From an uncultured Veillonellaceae bacterium (GTDB lineage: Bacteria > Bacillota > Negativicutes > Veillonellales > Dialisteraceae), in NCBI GenBank assembly GCA_958439155.1, contig CAUBUJ010000112.1:1-5414 (forward strand): 5,414 nt of DNA. The letters run 5' to 3'. Position 1 is the stretch's first letter; the number at the start of each line of letters is the position of its first letter. A program made the position numbers and the translations under genes. The notes beneath the pieces were generated by a model. That model did no database searches. It was not told where the DNA came from and saw only the letters and a program-made list of their open reading frames with translations. This document shows, in pieces, positions 1 to 5,414 of the stretch.

Positions 1-55
1 GCGGCGTACCAGGTCTCTGCGCCCCGCTCCCATGAGGCGTGCAGGCTGCCCCGGG

Positions 56-85
56 ATGACGCGCAAAAAGATCACATGGTATAAT
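56..85 (+). promoter_or_regulatory. sigma-70-type promoter with extended -10, driving cmk-plsC-ispH/S1
   Basis: A perfect TATAAT at 80-85 is preceded by TGG (77-79), giving the TGn extended -10 motif. An ATGACG at 56-61 matches four of six bases of TTGACA at a spacing of 18 nt. Transcription would start near 91-93, leaving a leader of about 36 nt before cmk. No promoter of similar quality is visible before plsC or ispH, so this one probably drives all three genes. The call rests on motif match only. Confidence 0.75.
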
Positions 86-117
86 AAGGGCGATAGGAAA
101 GACCATTCACAGAAAAC

Positions 118-123
118 GGGAGG
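118..123 (+). promoter_or_regulatory. ribosome binding site of cmk
   Basis: GGGAGG lies 5 nt upstream of the ATG at 129. It is a strong Shine-Dalgarno match and supports that start codon, which also gives the usual Cmk N-terminus running straight into the P-loop. Confidence 0.8.
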
Positions 124-128
124 ACAGG

Positions 129-803
129 ATGAAACGATTATCCATTGCCATTGACGGCCCGGCCGGCGCGGGGAAGAGCAGTGTTTCCAAAATTTTTGCG
201 CGTTCCATGGGCTATACTTATCTCGATACAGGCGCGATGTACCGGGCGATTGCCTATGAGGCGCTCCGCCGCCATTTGACAGACGAGGAGGCAGTCGCGA
301 AGATGGCCGCCTCTCTGACTATGACGGTGGCCCCGGGAGAAGGGGGCATGCGGGTCTTTCTGGATGGGGAAGAGGTGACTCCGTTCCTTCGTACGGCGGA
401 AGTGTCTGCCCATGTATCCGCCGTATCGGCCATTCCCGCCGTGCGGGATGTAATGACCGCGCTCCAGCGGAAACTGTCCGCCCAGGGAGGCACGGTCCTC
501 GATGGACGGGATATTGGGACGGTGGTGCTCCCCAAGGCGGATGTGAAAATTTTCCTCACCGCTTCTCCCCGGGTGCGGGCGATCCGCCGGTACAAGGATA
601 TGAAAGAAACGAATCCCCATGTGACCGTTGACTCCATCGAGGCGGATATCCGCCGCCGGGATACGCTGGACAGCACGAGAAAAGTCGCGCCTTTGAAGCC
701 GGCAGAGGACGCGGTGTTTCTGGACAACAGCGATATGACGCTGGAAGAGACAGCAGAGAAGATCATGGACATCTGCCGGGAGAAAGCGGGGCAGGGAGAA
801 TGA
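129..803 (+). CDS. cmk: cytidylate kinase (CMP/dCMP kinase)
   Basis: Cmk transfers phosphate from ATP to CMP or dCMP, giving CDP/dCDP for RNA, DNA and CDP-activated lipid precursors; it is cytosolic. The 224-residue protein has the usual length for the family. Visible motifs are the Walker A loop GPAGAGKSS (residues 10-18), the nucleotide-binding YLDTGAMYRA (31-40), DGRDIGTVV (125-133), and the C-terminal RRDTLDSTRKVAPL (176-189) followed by DAVFLDNS (194-201). These are the family's substrate-binding and LID-region signatures. The stop codon overlaps the plsC start as ATGA, so the two are probably translationally coupled. It is the first gene of the unit led by the promoter near 80. Cmk next to S1 is a recurring arrangement (cmk-rpsA in E. 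coli, cmk-ypfD in B. subtilis); here plsC is inserted between them. Nothing looks truncated or altered. Identification is close to certain. Confidence 0.97.
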   Translation: MKRLSIAIDGPAGAGKSSVSKIFARSMGYTYLDTGAMYRAIAYEALRRHLTDEEAVAKMAASLTMTVAPGEGGMRVFLDGEEVTPFLRTAEVSAHVSAVSAIPAVRDVMTALQRKLSAQGGTVLDGRDIGTVVLPKADVKIFLTASPRVRAIRRYKDMKETNPHVTVDSIEADIRRRDTLDSTRKVAPLKPAEDAVFLDNSDMTLEETAEKIMDICREKAGQGE

Positions 804-1426
804 TCCGTTCACTCATCTACAAAATCACAAGAACCGTTCTGGGATTTTACTTTTTCCATATCAAAGGACTGAAGGCGGAAGGGATGGAGCACATTCCTGC
901 GGAAGGGGCCGTCATTTTTGCGCCGAATCACAAAAGCAACTTTGACCCGCCTGCCATCGGGGTATGCTGTCCCAGAGTGATCCACTACATGGCAAAAGAA
1001 GAGCTGTTTAAAAATTCTTTCTTCGGCGCGGTACTCCGCTATTACGGGACCTTCCCCGTGAAGCGGGGCACCGTGGACCGGGCAGCGATCCGCCGGGCCA
1101 TGCGGGAACTCAAGAGCGGGAATCCCCTCGGCATTTTTCCGGAGGGCACCCGCATCCACGGCAACCGGATCGGCCGTTTTCATGACGGCATGGCGTCGCT
1201 GGCACTTATGACAGGGACGCCCATTATTCCGGTGGCGGTGATCGGCACGGAAAAACTTCCGGAAAAGGAAGGGCCGCTGGCGGTGATTTTTGGGGAGCCC
1301 ATTCCTGTTGCCAAAGGACGGGCCACCGATGAAAGGATGAAAGAAGTGAATGACCAGGTGCGGGAAGCGCTTCTTTCCATGCGCGCCGCCTATTATGAAA
1401 AGTCCGGCTATACCCCGGAGAAGTGA
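800..1426 (+). CDS. plsC: 1-acyl-sn-glycerol-3-phosphate acyltransferase (PlsC family)
   Basis: This enzyme acylates lysophosphatidate at the sn-2 position to make phosphatidate, the precursor of membrane phospholipids, at the inner face of the cytoplasmic membrane. The 208-residue protein carries the acyltransferase motifs in order: the catalytic HxxxxD as NHKSNFD (H44, D49), GTFPVKRG (83-90), the glycerol-phosphate-binding FPEGTR (113-118) and TPIIPVAV (140-147). A short hydrophobic, aromatic stretch near residues 12-21 probably sits at the membrane surface. The ATG at 800 overlaps the cmk stop by 4 nt. The purine-rich GGGAG (794-798) is too close to be an ideal Shine-Dalgarno, so coupling to cmk translation is likely. 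The family has paralogues with differing acyl-donor or acceptor preferences, and the sequence cannot show whether acyl-ACP or acyl-CoA is used. A 21-nt gap separates it from ispH. The plsY gene downstream would supply its substrate. Confidence 0.93.
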   Translation: MIRSLIYKITRTVLGFYFFHIKGLKAEGMEHIPAEGAVIFAPNHKSNFDPPAIGVCCPRVIHYMAKEELFKNSFFGAVLRYYGTFPVKRGTVDRAAIRRAMRELKSGNPLGIFPEGTRIHGNRIGRFHDGMASLALMTGTPIIPVAVIGTEKLPEKEGPLAVIFGEPIPVAKGRATDERMKEVNDQVREALLSMRAAYYEKSGYTPEK

Positions 1427-1436
1427 GTTCGCCATG

Positions 1437-1442
1437 AAGGAG
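1437..1442 (+). promoter_or_regulatory. ribosome binding site of the ispH-S1 fusion
   Basis: AAGGAG lies 5 nt before the ATG at 1448, inside the 21-nt gap after plsC. It fixes the start that gives the canonical IspH N-terminus with its first cluster cysteine at residue 12. Confidence 0.8.
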
Positions 1443-1447
1443 AGAGC

Positions 1448-3349
1448 ATGAAAATATACCGCGCCAGGGAAATGGGGTTCTGCTACGGCGTGAGACGGGC
1501 CATGAAGATGGCCCTTGATACAGCGAAGAAAGGAATTCCCGCCGCCACTTACGGCCCGCTCATTCATAATCCCCAGGTAGTGGCCCGTCTTGCGGCGGAA
1601 GGAATCCCTTCGATTGATCATTTAGAGGATTTTCATAAGAAAATTGTCATAATCCGCTCGCATGGTGTGGGTCCTTCGTGCTATAATATGATCAAGTGCA
1701 AAAATCTGGCCTTGGTAGATGCGACATGCCCTTTTGTGATGCGCAACCAGCAAATCACAAAGGAGCTTGTGGCAAAAGGACATCAGGTTGTGCTCATCGG
1801 TGAAAAAAATCATCCTGAAATGAAGAGTGTCGCAGAGTGGGCGGAAGGCCGGTGCTTTCTGGTCGAGTCCATGGACGATGTCGTGAAGCTTCCCCATCTT
1901 GCGGAAGCCCACATTGTTATTCAAACGACTTTCTCTGAAGCTTTGGCAGAAGAACTCATCGAAGCTGTTTTGAAGAAAGCGGATAAGGTAGAGGTTCATA
2001 AGACGATTTGCCGCGCCACGTCAGACAGGCAGCACGCTGCCCGCGAGCTGGCCCGCTCCATGGATGTGATGATCGTCATCGGTGGACGCAACAGCGCAAA
2101 TACATCGCGGCTTGCAGAAGTCTGCAGGCAGGAAGGCGCCGTGACCTACCATATCGAGACAGCGGACGAGCTTTCGCTCTCATGGTTTCACCACCAGGAC
2201 AAGGTTGGCATCACCGCCGGTGCTTCCACACCGGACTGGATCATAGAGGAGGTAGTTTGTACAATGGAAGACATGAATAAGTTGTTGGAGTCGGAGGAAA
2301 CCAATCTGGACGTTCATAAGGGCAGCGTTGTGAACGGCAAGGTGGTTGAAGTATTTGATAATAAGGCATACATCTCTTTCGGTTATAAGACCGAAGCGGT
2401 GCTTCCTGTTCATGAATACGCATTCCCCGTACCGGCTTCTCTGAAGGATTGCCTGAAGGTGGGCGATGAACTGCGTGTGCAGATCATCAATTCCATCCGT
2501 GAAGACAGCCCGATCTACGTTTCCAAGATCAAGGTTGACCGCCTTGCTGACTGGGACGTAGTGGAAGAAGCTTTTGAAAAGAATGAATCTGTGGAATGCG
2601 AAGGCGTAGAGGCAATTAAAGTGGGCCTTCTCGTCCAGATCAAATCCCTGCGCGGATTTATCCCCCTGTCCCAGGGCGATCTCCGCTTCGTTCATTCCCT
2701 GGCCGGCCTGGTAGGCAAGAAATTCCAGGCAAAGATTCTCGAAGTAGACCGCGCGAAGAACCGTCTCGTTCTTTCCCGCAAGGCAGTCCTGGAAGAACAG
2801 CGCGACAGCGAACTGGACGTTCTGGAAAAAGCCTATGCTGACGGTGAAGTGCTCAAGGGCGTAGTGAAGAAGATTATGCCTTACGGCGCATTCGTCAATG
2901 TAAACGGCGTAGAAGGCCTGCTCCACATTTCCGATATTTCCTGGAAGAAGATCGGCAAAGTGGAAGACGTTCTCCAGCCGGAAGAAGAAATTGACGTCAA
3001 GATTAAATCCTTCGACAAGGAAAAGCAGAGAATTTCCTTCTCCCATAAGGAATGCCTGCCGGATCCGTGGGAAACCTCGATTCATGAACATGCCATCGAT
3101 GACGTAGTAGAAGCCAAGGTGGTCAAGGTTCTTGAATTCGGCGTCATCGTTGAACTGGAAGACGGCCTGACCGGTCTGCTCCACATCAATGAAATGACCC
3201 GGGATCACAGCAAGAAGCCGTCTGACATCTGCGCTCTCGGCGACGTGATCAAAGTCCGCATCATCGGCATTGATGAAAACAGAAAGAGAATCAGCTTCTC
3301 CCTCGTGGAAGCCGCTTCCCATGAAGAAGCTGCTCCGGAAGAAGAATAA
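1448..3349 (+). CDS. ispH: fusion: HMBPP reductase (IspH) + four-domain ribosomal protein S1
   Basis: This 633-residue protein joins two conserved proteins. Residues 1 to about 271 are IspH, the 4Fe-4S enzyme reducing HMBPP to IPP and DMAPP in the last MEP-pathway step. All three cluster cysteines are present: C12 (GFCYGV), C94 (DATCPFV) and C188 (TICRATSDRQ). Also present are H40 (LIHNP), H72 (RSHGVG), H122 and E124 (NHPE), the SxN motif (216-218) and GAST (258-261). Residues about 290-633 hold four S1 RNA-binding OB folds, near 290-361, 382-446, 466-534 and 550-619. The last two are most canonical (GVVKKIMPYGAFVNV, GLLHISDISW, DPWE). Domain number resembles the four-domain S1 homologue (YpfD) of Bacillus. 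The tail is acidic (EEAAPEEE). Such fusions are known in Clostridia and Negativicutes. The IspH half should be catalytically competent; the S1 half likely binds mRNA and/or the 30S subunit. A Shine-Dalgarno and ATG at the junction may also allow free S1 to be made. Confidence 0.95.
   Translation: MKIYRAREMGFCYGVRRAMKMALDTAKKGIPAATYGPLIHNPQVVARLAAEGIPSIDHLEDFHKKIVIIRSHGVGPSCYNMIKCKNLALVDATCPFVMRNQQITKELVAKGHQVVLIGEKNHPEMKSVAEWAEGRCFLVESMDDVVKLPHLAEAHIVIQTTFSEALAEELIEAVLKKADKVEVHKTICRATSDRQHAARELARSMDVMIVIGGRNSANTSRLAEVCRQEGAVTYHIETADELSLSWFHHQDKVGITAGASTPDWIIEEVVCTMEDMNKLLESEETNLDVHKGSVVNGKVVEVFDNKAYISFGYKTEAVLPVHEYAFPVPASLKDCLKVGDELRVQIINSIREDSPIYVSKIKVDRLADWDVVEEAFEKNESVECEGVEAIKVGLLVQIKSLRGFIPLSQGDLRFVHSLAGLVGKKFQAKILEVDRAKNRLVLSRKAVLEEQRDSELDVLEKAYADGEVLKGVVKKIMPYGAFVNVNGVEGLLHISDISWKKIGKVEDVLQPEEEIDVKIKSFDKEKQRISFSHKECLPDPWETSIHEHAIDDVVEAKVVKVLEFGVIVELEDGLTGLLHINEMTRDHSKKPSDICALGDVIKVRIIGIDENRKRISFSLVEAASHEEAAPEEE
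2245..2266 (+). promoter_or_regulatory. possible internal ribosome binding site and start for free S1
   Basis: AGAGGAGGT (2245-2253), a near-complete match to the anti-Shine-Dalgarno sequence, sits 10 nt before an in-frame ATG (2264-2266, Met273). It lies exactly between the end of the IspH domain (WIIEEV) and the S1 part. The predicted product MEDMNKLLE... of 361 residues looks like a natural S1 N-terminus and has the length of a free four-domain S1. The spacer is a little longer than ideal. The GAG GAG GT bases also encode the conserved IspH ending EEV, so coincidence is possible. Confidence 0.45.
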
Positions 3350-3374
3350 TCTCCGGCAATAGAATCACTACATG

Positions 3375-3426
3375 AAAAAGAATGCGGGAGTCATTGCAGC
3401 AGCAATGGCTGCCGCATATCTTTTTT
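3375..3426 (+). terminator. intrinsic terminator after the ispH-S1 gene
   Basis: Arms 3382-3397 and 3402-3417 form a 16-bp stem with one G-G mismatch and one G-U pair, closed by the 4-nt loop AGCA. The T-run at 3421-3426 follows three bases later. Upstream AAAAAG (3375-3380) can pair with the CTTTTT of the U-tract past one bulged base, so the structure could also stop transcription from the opposite strand. It lies 26 nt after the stop codon and separates the cmk-plsC-ispH/S1 unit from der. Confidence 0.9.
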
Positions 3427-3468
3427 CTTGAGGAAGGGCGGAATCCTCCGCTTCTCCTCAAGGGAAAA
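3421..3468 (+). repeat. second long inverted repeat (hairpin) between ispH-S1 and der
   Basis: CTTGAGGA (3427-3434) pairs perfectly with TCCTCAAG (3455-3462). Inside it, 3435-3442 pairs with 3447-3454 with one A-C mismatch and two G-U pairs, around the 4-nt loop ATCC. The outer TTTTTT (3421-3426) can pair with GGAAAA (3463-3468), extending the stem to about 22 bp. No U-tract follows on either strand, so this is not itself a standard terminator. It shares the U-run of the preceding terminator. Its role is unknown; it may be a 3'-end stabiliser, a dispersed repeat or chance. Confidence 0.6.
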
Positions 3469-3479
3469 GAAATTCACCC

Positions 3480-3540
3480 TTGCGCGGTGCCTGGTTTTGT
3501 GGTACTGTGTGTTGGATTAAAAATAGTTTGATTATATTAT
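3480..3540 (+). promoter_or_regulatory. likely promoter region of der-plsY (exact site uncertain)
   Basis: A strong terminator precedes der, so der needs its own promoter in this gap. The sequence turns AT-rich from about 3512. The geometrically best candidate is TTGCGC (3480-3485), 17 nt, then TACTGT (3503-3508) with a TGn extension, but each hexamer matches only three of six consensus bases. TTGGAT (3512-3517), 17 nt, then TATTAT (3535-3540) matches better, but would start transcription inside the der ribosome binding site. The region is well supported as promoter-bearing; the precise element is not. Confidence 0.35.
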
Positions 3541-3541
3541 T

Positions 3542-3549
3542 GAGGTGAT
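3542..3549 (+). promoter_or_regulatory. ribosome binding site of der, deciding its start
   Basis: GAGGTGAT is an eight-base match to the anti-Shine-Dalgarno sequence, ending 4 nt before the ATG at 3554. A GTG at 3545 is in frame with der but lies inside this site, so it cannot be the functional start. Confidence 0.85.
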
Positions 3550-3553
3550 ACGT

Positions 3554-4882
3554 ATGAGCAAACCGCTCGTGGCCATCGTAGGACGGCCGAATGTGGGTAA
3601 ATCTACGCTCATCAATGGACTGGCCCAGCGGCGCGTGTCCATCGTAGAAGATATTCCCGGCGTAACCCGGGACCGGATTTATTGTGATGTGAAATGGCTG
3701 GACAAGGAATTTACCCTCATTGATACAGGGGGCATTGAATTCCGGGATACGCCGGACCAGATGGCCGACGGCATCCGCCAGCAGGCGCAGCTCGCCATCG
3801 AAGAGGCAGATGTGATTATTTTTGTGGTGGATGCCAGAAGCGGCGTCACCCATGATGATGAGACCATCGCGTCCATGCTGCGCCGTACCGGGAAACCGGT
3901 GGTGCTCGCAGTGAATAAAGTGGACAGCGACAAGCAGGCCATGGAAATTTATGATTTCTATGCCCTTGGCCTGGGGGATCCCCTCGGCATTTCCGCGGTG
4001 AACCACTTGAGCTTCGGCGAGCTCCTCGACGCGGTGACCGCCACCTTCCCCGCATCGGAAGAACGGGATGAAGAAGCGCCGATCCGCGCCGCCATCATTG
4101 GCCGCCCGAATGTGGGGAAATCCACGCTCATCAATTCCCTTCTCGGCTATGAACGGTCTCTGGTAGCTGATGAATGGGGCACCACGAGAGACGCCGTGGA
4201 TTCTCTCTGGAAGTACAACGGCAGGGAATTCATCCTGGTCGATACGGCAGGGATGCGGCGGAAAGGGAAAATATCGGACATTCTCGAAAAATACAGCGTG
4301 ATCCGCTCCATCCGGGCCATCGACAACTGCGATGTGGCGGTGCTCGTACTGGACGCACGGGACATGGTGACCGAGCAGGACAAGCGCATCGCCGGCTACG
4401 TCCATGAAGCGGGGAAGGGACTCATCCTTCTGGTCAATAAATGGGACGCTGTAGAAAAAGACAACAATACCATGGTGCGTTACACCGAAGATATTCGCAA
4501 AGCCCTTCCTTTTGCCCAGTACGCACCGGTTCTCTTCGGGTCGGCCCTCACGAAGCAGCGCATTCACAAGCTGGCGGACCTGCTCTTCTTCGTAGCGGAC
4601 CAGCACAGCATGCGCATTTCCACCAGTGTTCTCAATGATCTTCTGGATGACGCGAAAATGGTCAATCCGCCGCCGGCCCACGCAGGACGGGTGGCGAAAA
4701 TCTACTACATGACAGAAGTGGGGATCCGCCCGCCGACGTTCGTCCTCTTTGCCAATGACGCCAATCTGATCCATTTCTCCTATGTGCGGTTTATCGAAAA
4801 CAGACTGCGCGAGTCTTTCGGCTTCGAAGGCTCGCCGATCCGCATTGTGGTACGGAGCAAGAAAGACGGTGACGATCTATGA
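3554..4882 (+). CDS. der: ribosome-associated GTPase Der (EngA)
   Basis: Der is an essential GTPase with two G domains that acts in late 50S ribosomal subunit assembly. The protein is 442 residues, the usual length. G domain 1 shows GRPNVGKS (10-17), GVTRD (36-40), DTGG (57-60) and NKVD (121-124). G domain 2 shows GRPNVGKS (183-190), GTTRD (209-213), DTAG (230-233) and NKWD (295-298). A C-terminal KH-like domain covers about 350-436, ending in the family-typical FENRLR-like FIENRLRESFGFEGSPIRIV. An acidic linker (EERDEEAP, 169-176) joins the G domains. The ATG start is chosen over the in-frame GTG at 3545 because that GTG lies within a strong Shine-Dalgarno site. The gene follows a terminator and so probably begins a new transcription unit; it overlaps plsY by 4 nt. 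The der neighbourhood close to cmk and S1 recalls Bacillus, and all three act on RNA precursors or ribosomes. No key residue is missing. Confidence 0.97.
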   Translation: MSKPLVAIVGRPNVGKSTLINGLAQRRVSIVEDIPGVTRDRIYCDVKWLDKEFTLIDTGGIEFRDTPDQMADGIRQQAQLAIEEADVIIFVVDARSGVTHDDETIASMLRRTGKPVVLAVNKVDSDKQAMEIYDFYALGLGDPLGISAVNHLSFGELLDAVTATFPASEERDEEAPIRAAIIGRPNVGKSTLINSLLGYERSLVADEWGTTRDAVDSLWKYNGREFILVDTAGMRRKGKISDILEKYSVIRSIRAIDNCDVAVLVLDARDMVTEQDKRIAGYVHEAGKGLILLVNKWDAVEKDNNTMVRYTEDIRKALPFAQYAPVLFGSALTKQRIHKLADLLFFVADQHSMRISTSVLNDLLDDAKMVNPPPAHAGRVAKIYYMTEVGIRPPTFVLFANDANLIHFSYVRFIENRLRESFGFEGSPIRIVVRSKKDGDDL

Positions 4883-5414
4883 TGACAGCGCTCTGGTGCG
4901 TCCTGGCGTACCTGATCGGCGCGGTGCCGAGCGGATACATCATAGGGAAAGTCTTTTACGGAGTCAATCTGAAGAAAGTGGGGAGCGGCAATATCGGCGC
5001 GACCAACGCGTACCGCGTGCTCGGCGTGAAAGCAGGCCTGTCCGTTTTTCTCTGCGACTTCGCCAAAGGGGCGTTTGCGGTATGGCTCGGCGAGCCTGAT
5101 GTGCAGCAGGCCCTTCTCTGCGCGTTTTTCGTGATCGTCGGCAATGACTGGTCGGTATTCCTGAAATTCAAAAGCGGCCGCGGCGTGGCCTGCGGCGTCG
5201 GCGCTTTTGCCTATATCTGCCCGCCGGCGGCTCTCGCGGCATTTCTCGTGTGGCTCGCCGTATTCCTCACAAGCCGCATCGTGTCCCTCTCTTCCATTAT
5301 TGCTGCGCCGGTGGTGCCCATCGTGATTTATCTGCTGGGCCGTCCTCTGGAATACGCGGTTTTCGCGGCGGCAGCGGCGCTCATCGTCATTGCCAAGCAC
5401 AAAGACAATATTGG
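4879..5414 (+). CDS. plsY: glycerol-3-phosphate acyltransferase PlsY, 3' end outside window
   Basis: PlsY is an integral membrane enzyme that transfers an acyl group from acyl-phosphate (made by PlsX) to glycerol-3-phosphate, forming the lysophosphatidate that PlsC then uses. The visible 178 residues begin MMTALWCVLAYLIGAVPSGY. Motif 1 is intact as GSGNIGATNAYR (35-46), as are DFAKG (60-64) and SRIVSLSSI (132-140), and motif 3 begins as KHKDNI (173-178) where the window ends. Motif 2 is atypical: VGNDWSVFLKFKSGRGVAC (87-105) against the usual GHxxPxFLxFKGGKGVAT, with the His and the first loop Gly changed. Hydrophobic membrane segments lie near 3-25, 48-70, 77-95, 103-130 and 137-171. The ATG at 4879 overlaps the der stop; GGTGA (4868-4872) 6 nt upstream is a plausible ribosome binding site. 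The adjacent ATG at 4882 is an alternative start costing one residue. Only about 10-30 C-terminal residues should be missing. Confidence 0.93.
   Translation, partial: MMTALWCVLAYLIGAVPSGYIIGKVFYGVNLKKVGSGNIGATNAYRVLGVKAGLSVFLCDFAKGAFAVWLGEPDVQQALLCAFFVIVGNDWSVFLKFKSGRGVACGVGAFAYICPPAALAAFLVWLAVFLTSRIVSLSSIIAAPVVPIVIYLLGRPLEYAVFAAAAALIVIAKHKDNI

Noticed and set aside
1..84. Possible 3' end of an upstream gene (frame 1 is open to a TAA at 82-84; frame 3 ends with TGA at 33-35)
   Set aside because: The stretches are too short to recognise a product, and the frame 1 stop lies inside the promoter -10 box, so neither frame can be preferred.
1434..1451. Five-codon frame MKERA whose stop overlaps the ispH start as ATGA
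   Set aside because: No ribosome binding site lies upstream, and its bases are the Shine-Dalgarno of ispH; chance is the simplest explanation.
2180..3322. Long open frame on the - strand opposite the S1 half of the fusion
   Set aside because: It mirrors the strongly biased codons of S1, matches no family, and has no promoter or ribosome binding site context.
3372..3431. A 19-codon frame reading MKKNAGVIAAAMAAAYLFS, resembling a small signal or membrane peptide
   Set aside because: It coincides with the terminator hairpin and its A- and U-tracts, which dictate the Lys and Phe/Leu codons, and no ribosome binding site precedes it.
3512..3540. TTGGAT-17 nt-TATTAT as the der promoter
   Set aside because: Transcription would begin at about 3547, within the der Shine-Dalgarno, removing the site needed for translation.
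3458..4774. Long open frame on the - strand opposite der
   Set aside because: It is antisense to a certain gene, its translation is rich in His, Arg and Gly with no recognisable domain, and it is explained by codon bias in der.
1..5414. CRISPR arrays, tRNA or rRNA genes, insertion sequences, riboswitches
   Set aside because: No spaced direct repeats, cloverleaf-like segments, transposase motifs or known riboswitch cores were seen on either strand; the window is almost fully occupied by five housekeeping genes.

Overview
This 5.4 kb window is an ordinary, densely packed bacterial housekeeping region. All genes lie on the + strand and GC is moderately high. The gene content suggests a Bacillota (Firmicutes) genome, most likely a Clostridia or Negativicutes member. 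The main evidence is a single reading frame that joins IspH (last step of the MEP isoprenoid pathway) to a four-domain ribosomal protein S1, an arrangement known from those classes. The order cmk - S1 - der also recalls the cmk-ypfD-der neighbourhood of Bacillus. A placement below class level is not supported by what can be read here.

Layout. Positions 1-79 hold no gene that can be supported. A good sigma-70-type promoter with an extended -10 (about 56-85) opens the first transcription unit: cmk (129-803, CMP kinase), plsC (800-1426, lysophosphatidate acyltransferase, 4-nt overlap with cmk) and the ispH-S1 fusion (1448-3349). This unit ends at a strong intrinsic terminator (3375-3426). A second long hairpin (3421-3468) follows and shares the U-tract with the first. 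After a 195-bp gap comes der (3554-4882, double-GTPase ribosome assembly factor). It overlaps plsY (4879 to beyond the window end, acyl-phosphate:glycerol-3-phosphate acyltransferase) by 4 nt.

How the genes fit together. The first unit combines pyrimidine nucleotide salvage/precursor supply (Cmk), phospholipid synthesis (PlsC), isoprenoid synthesis (IspH) and translation (S1). The second combines 50S assembly (Der) with the first acylation of phospholipid synthesis (PlsY). PlsY makes lysophosphatidate and PlsC converts it to phosphatidate, so both acyl steps are encoded within about 4 kb. The region links membrane-lipid building with ribosome function, which fits growth-rate-coordinated expression.

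No new system was found. The most interesting points concern the IspH-S1 fusion. A near-perfect Shine-Dalgarno sequence sits at the domain junction, upstream of an in-frame ATG (2264). Codon choice also changes at the same place: Glu GAA:GAG is 12:10 in the IspH half and 40:3 in the S1 half. Together these suggest that S1 may also be made as a free protein by internal initiation. Smaller points are the paired hairpins competing for one U-tract and an atypical motif 2 in PlsY.
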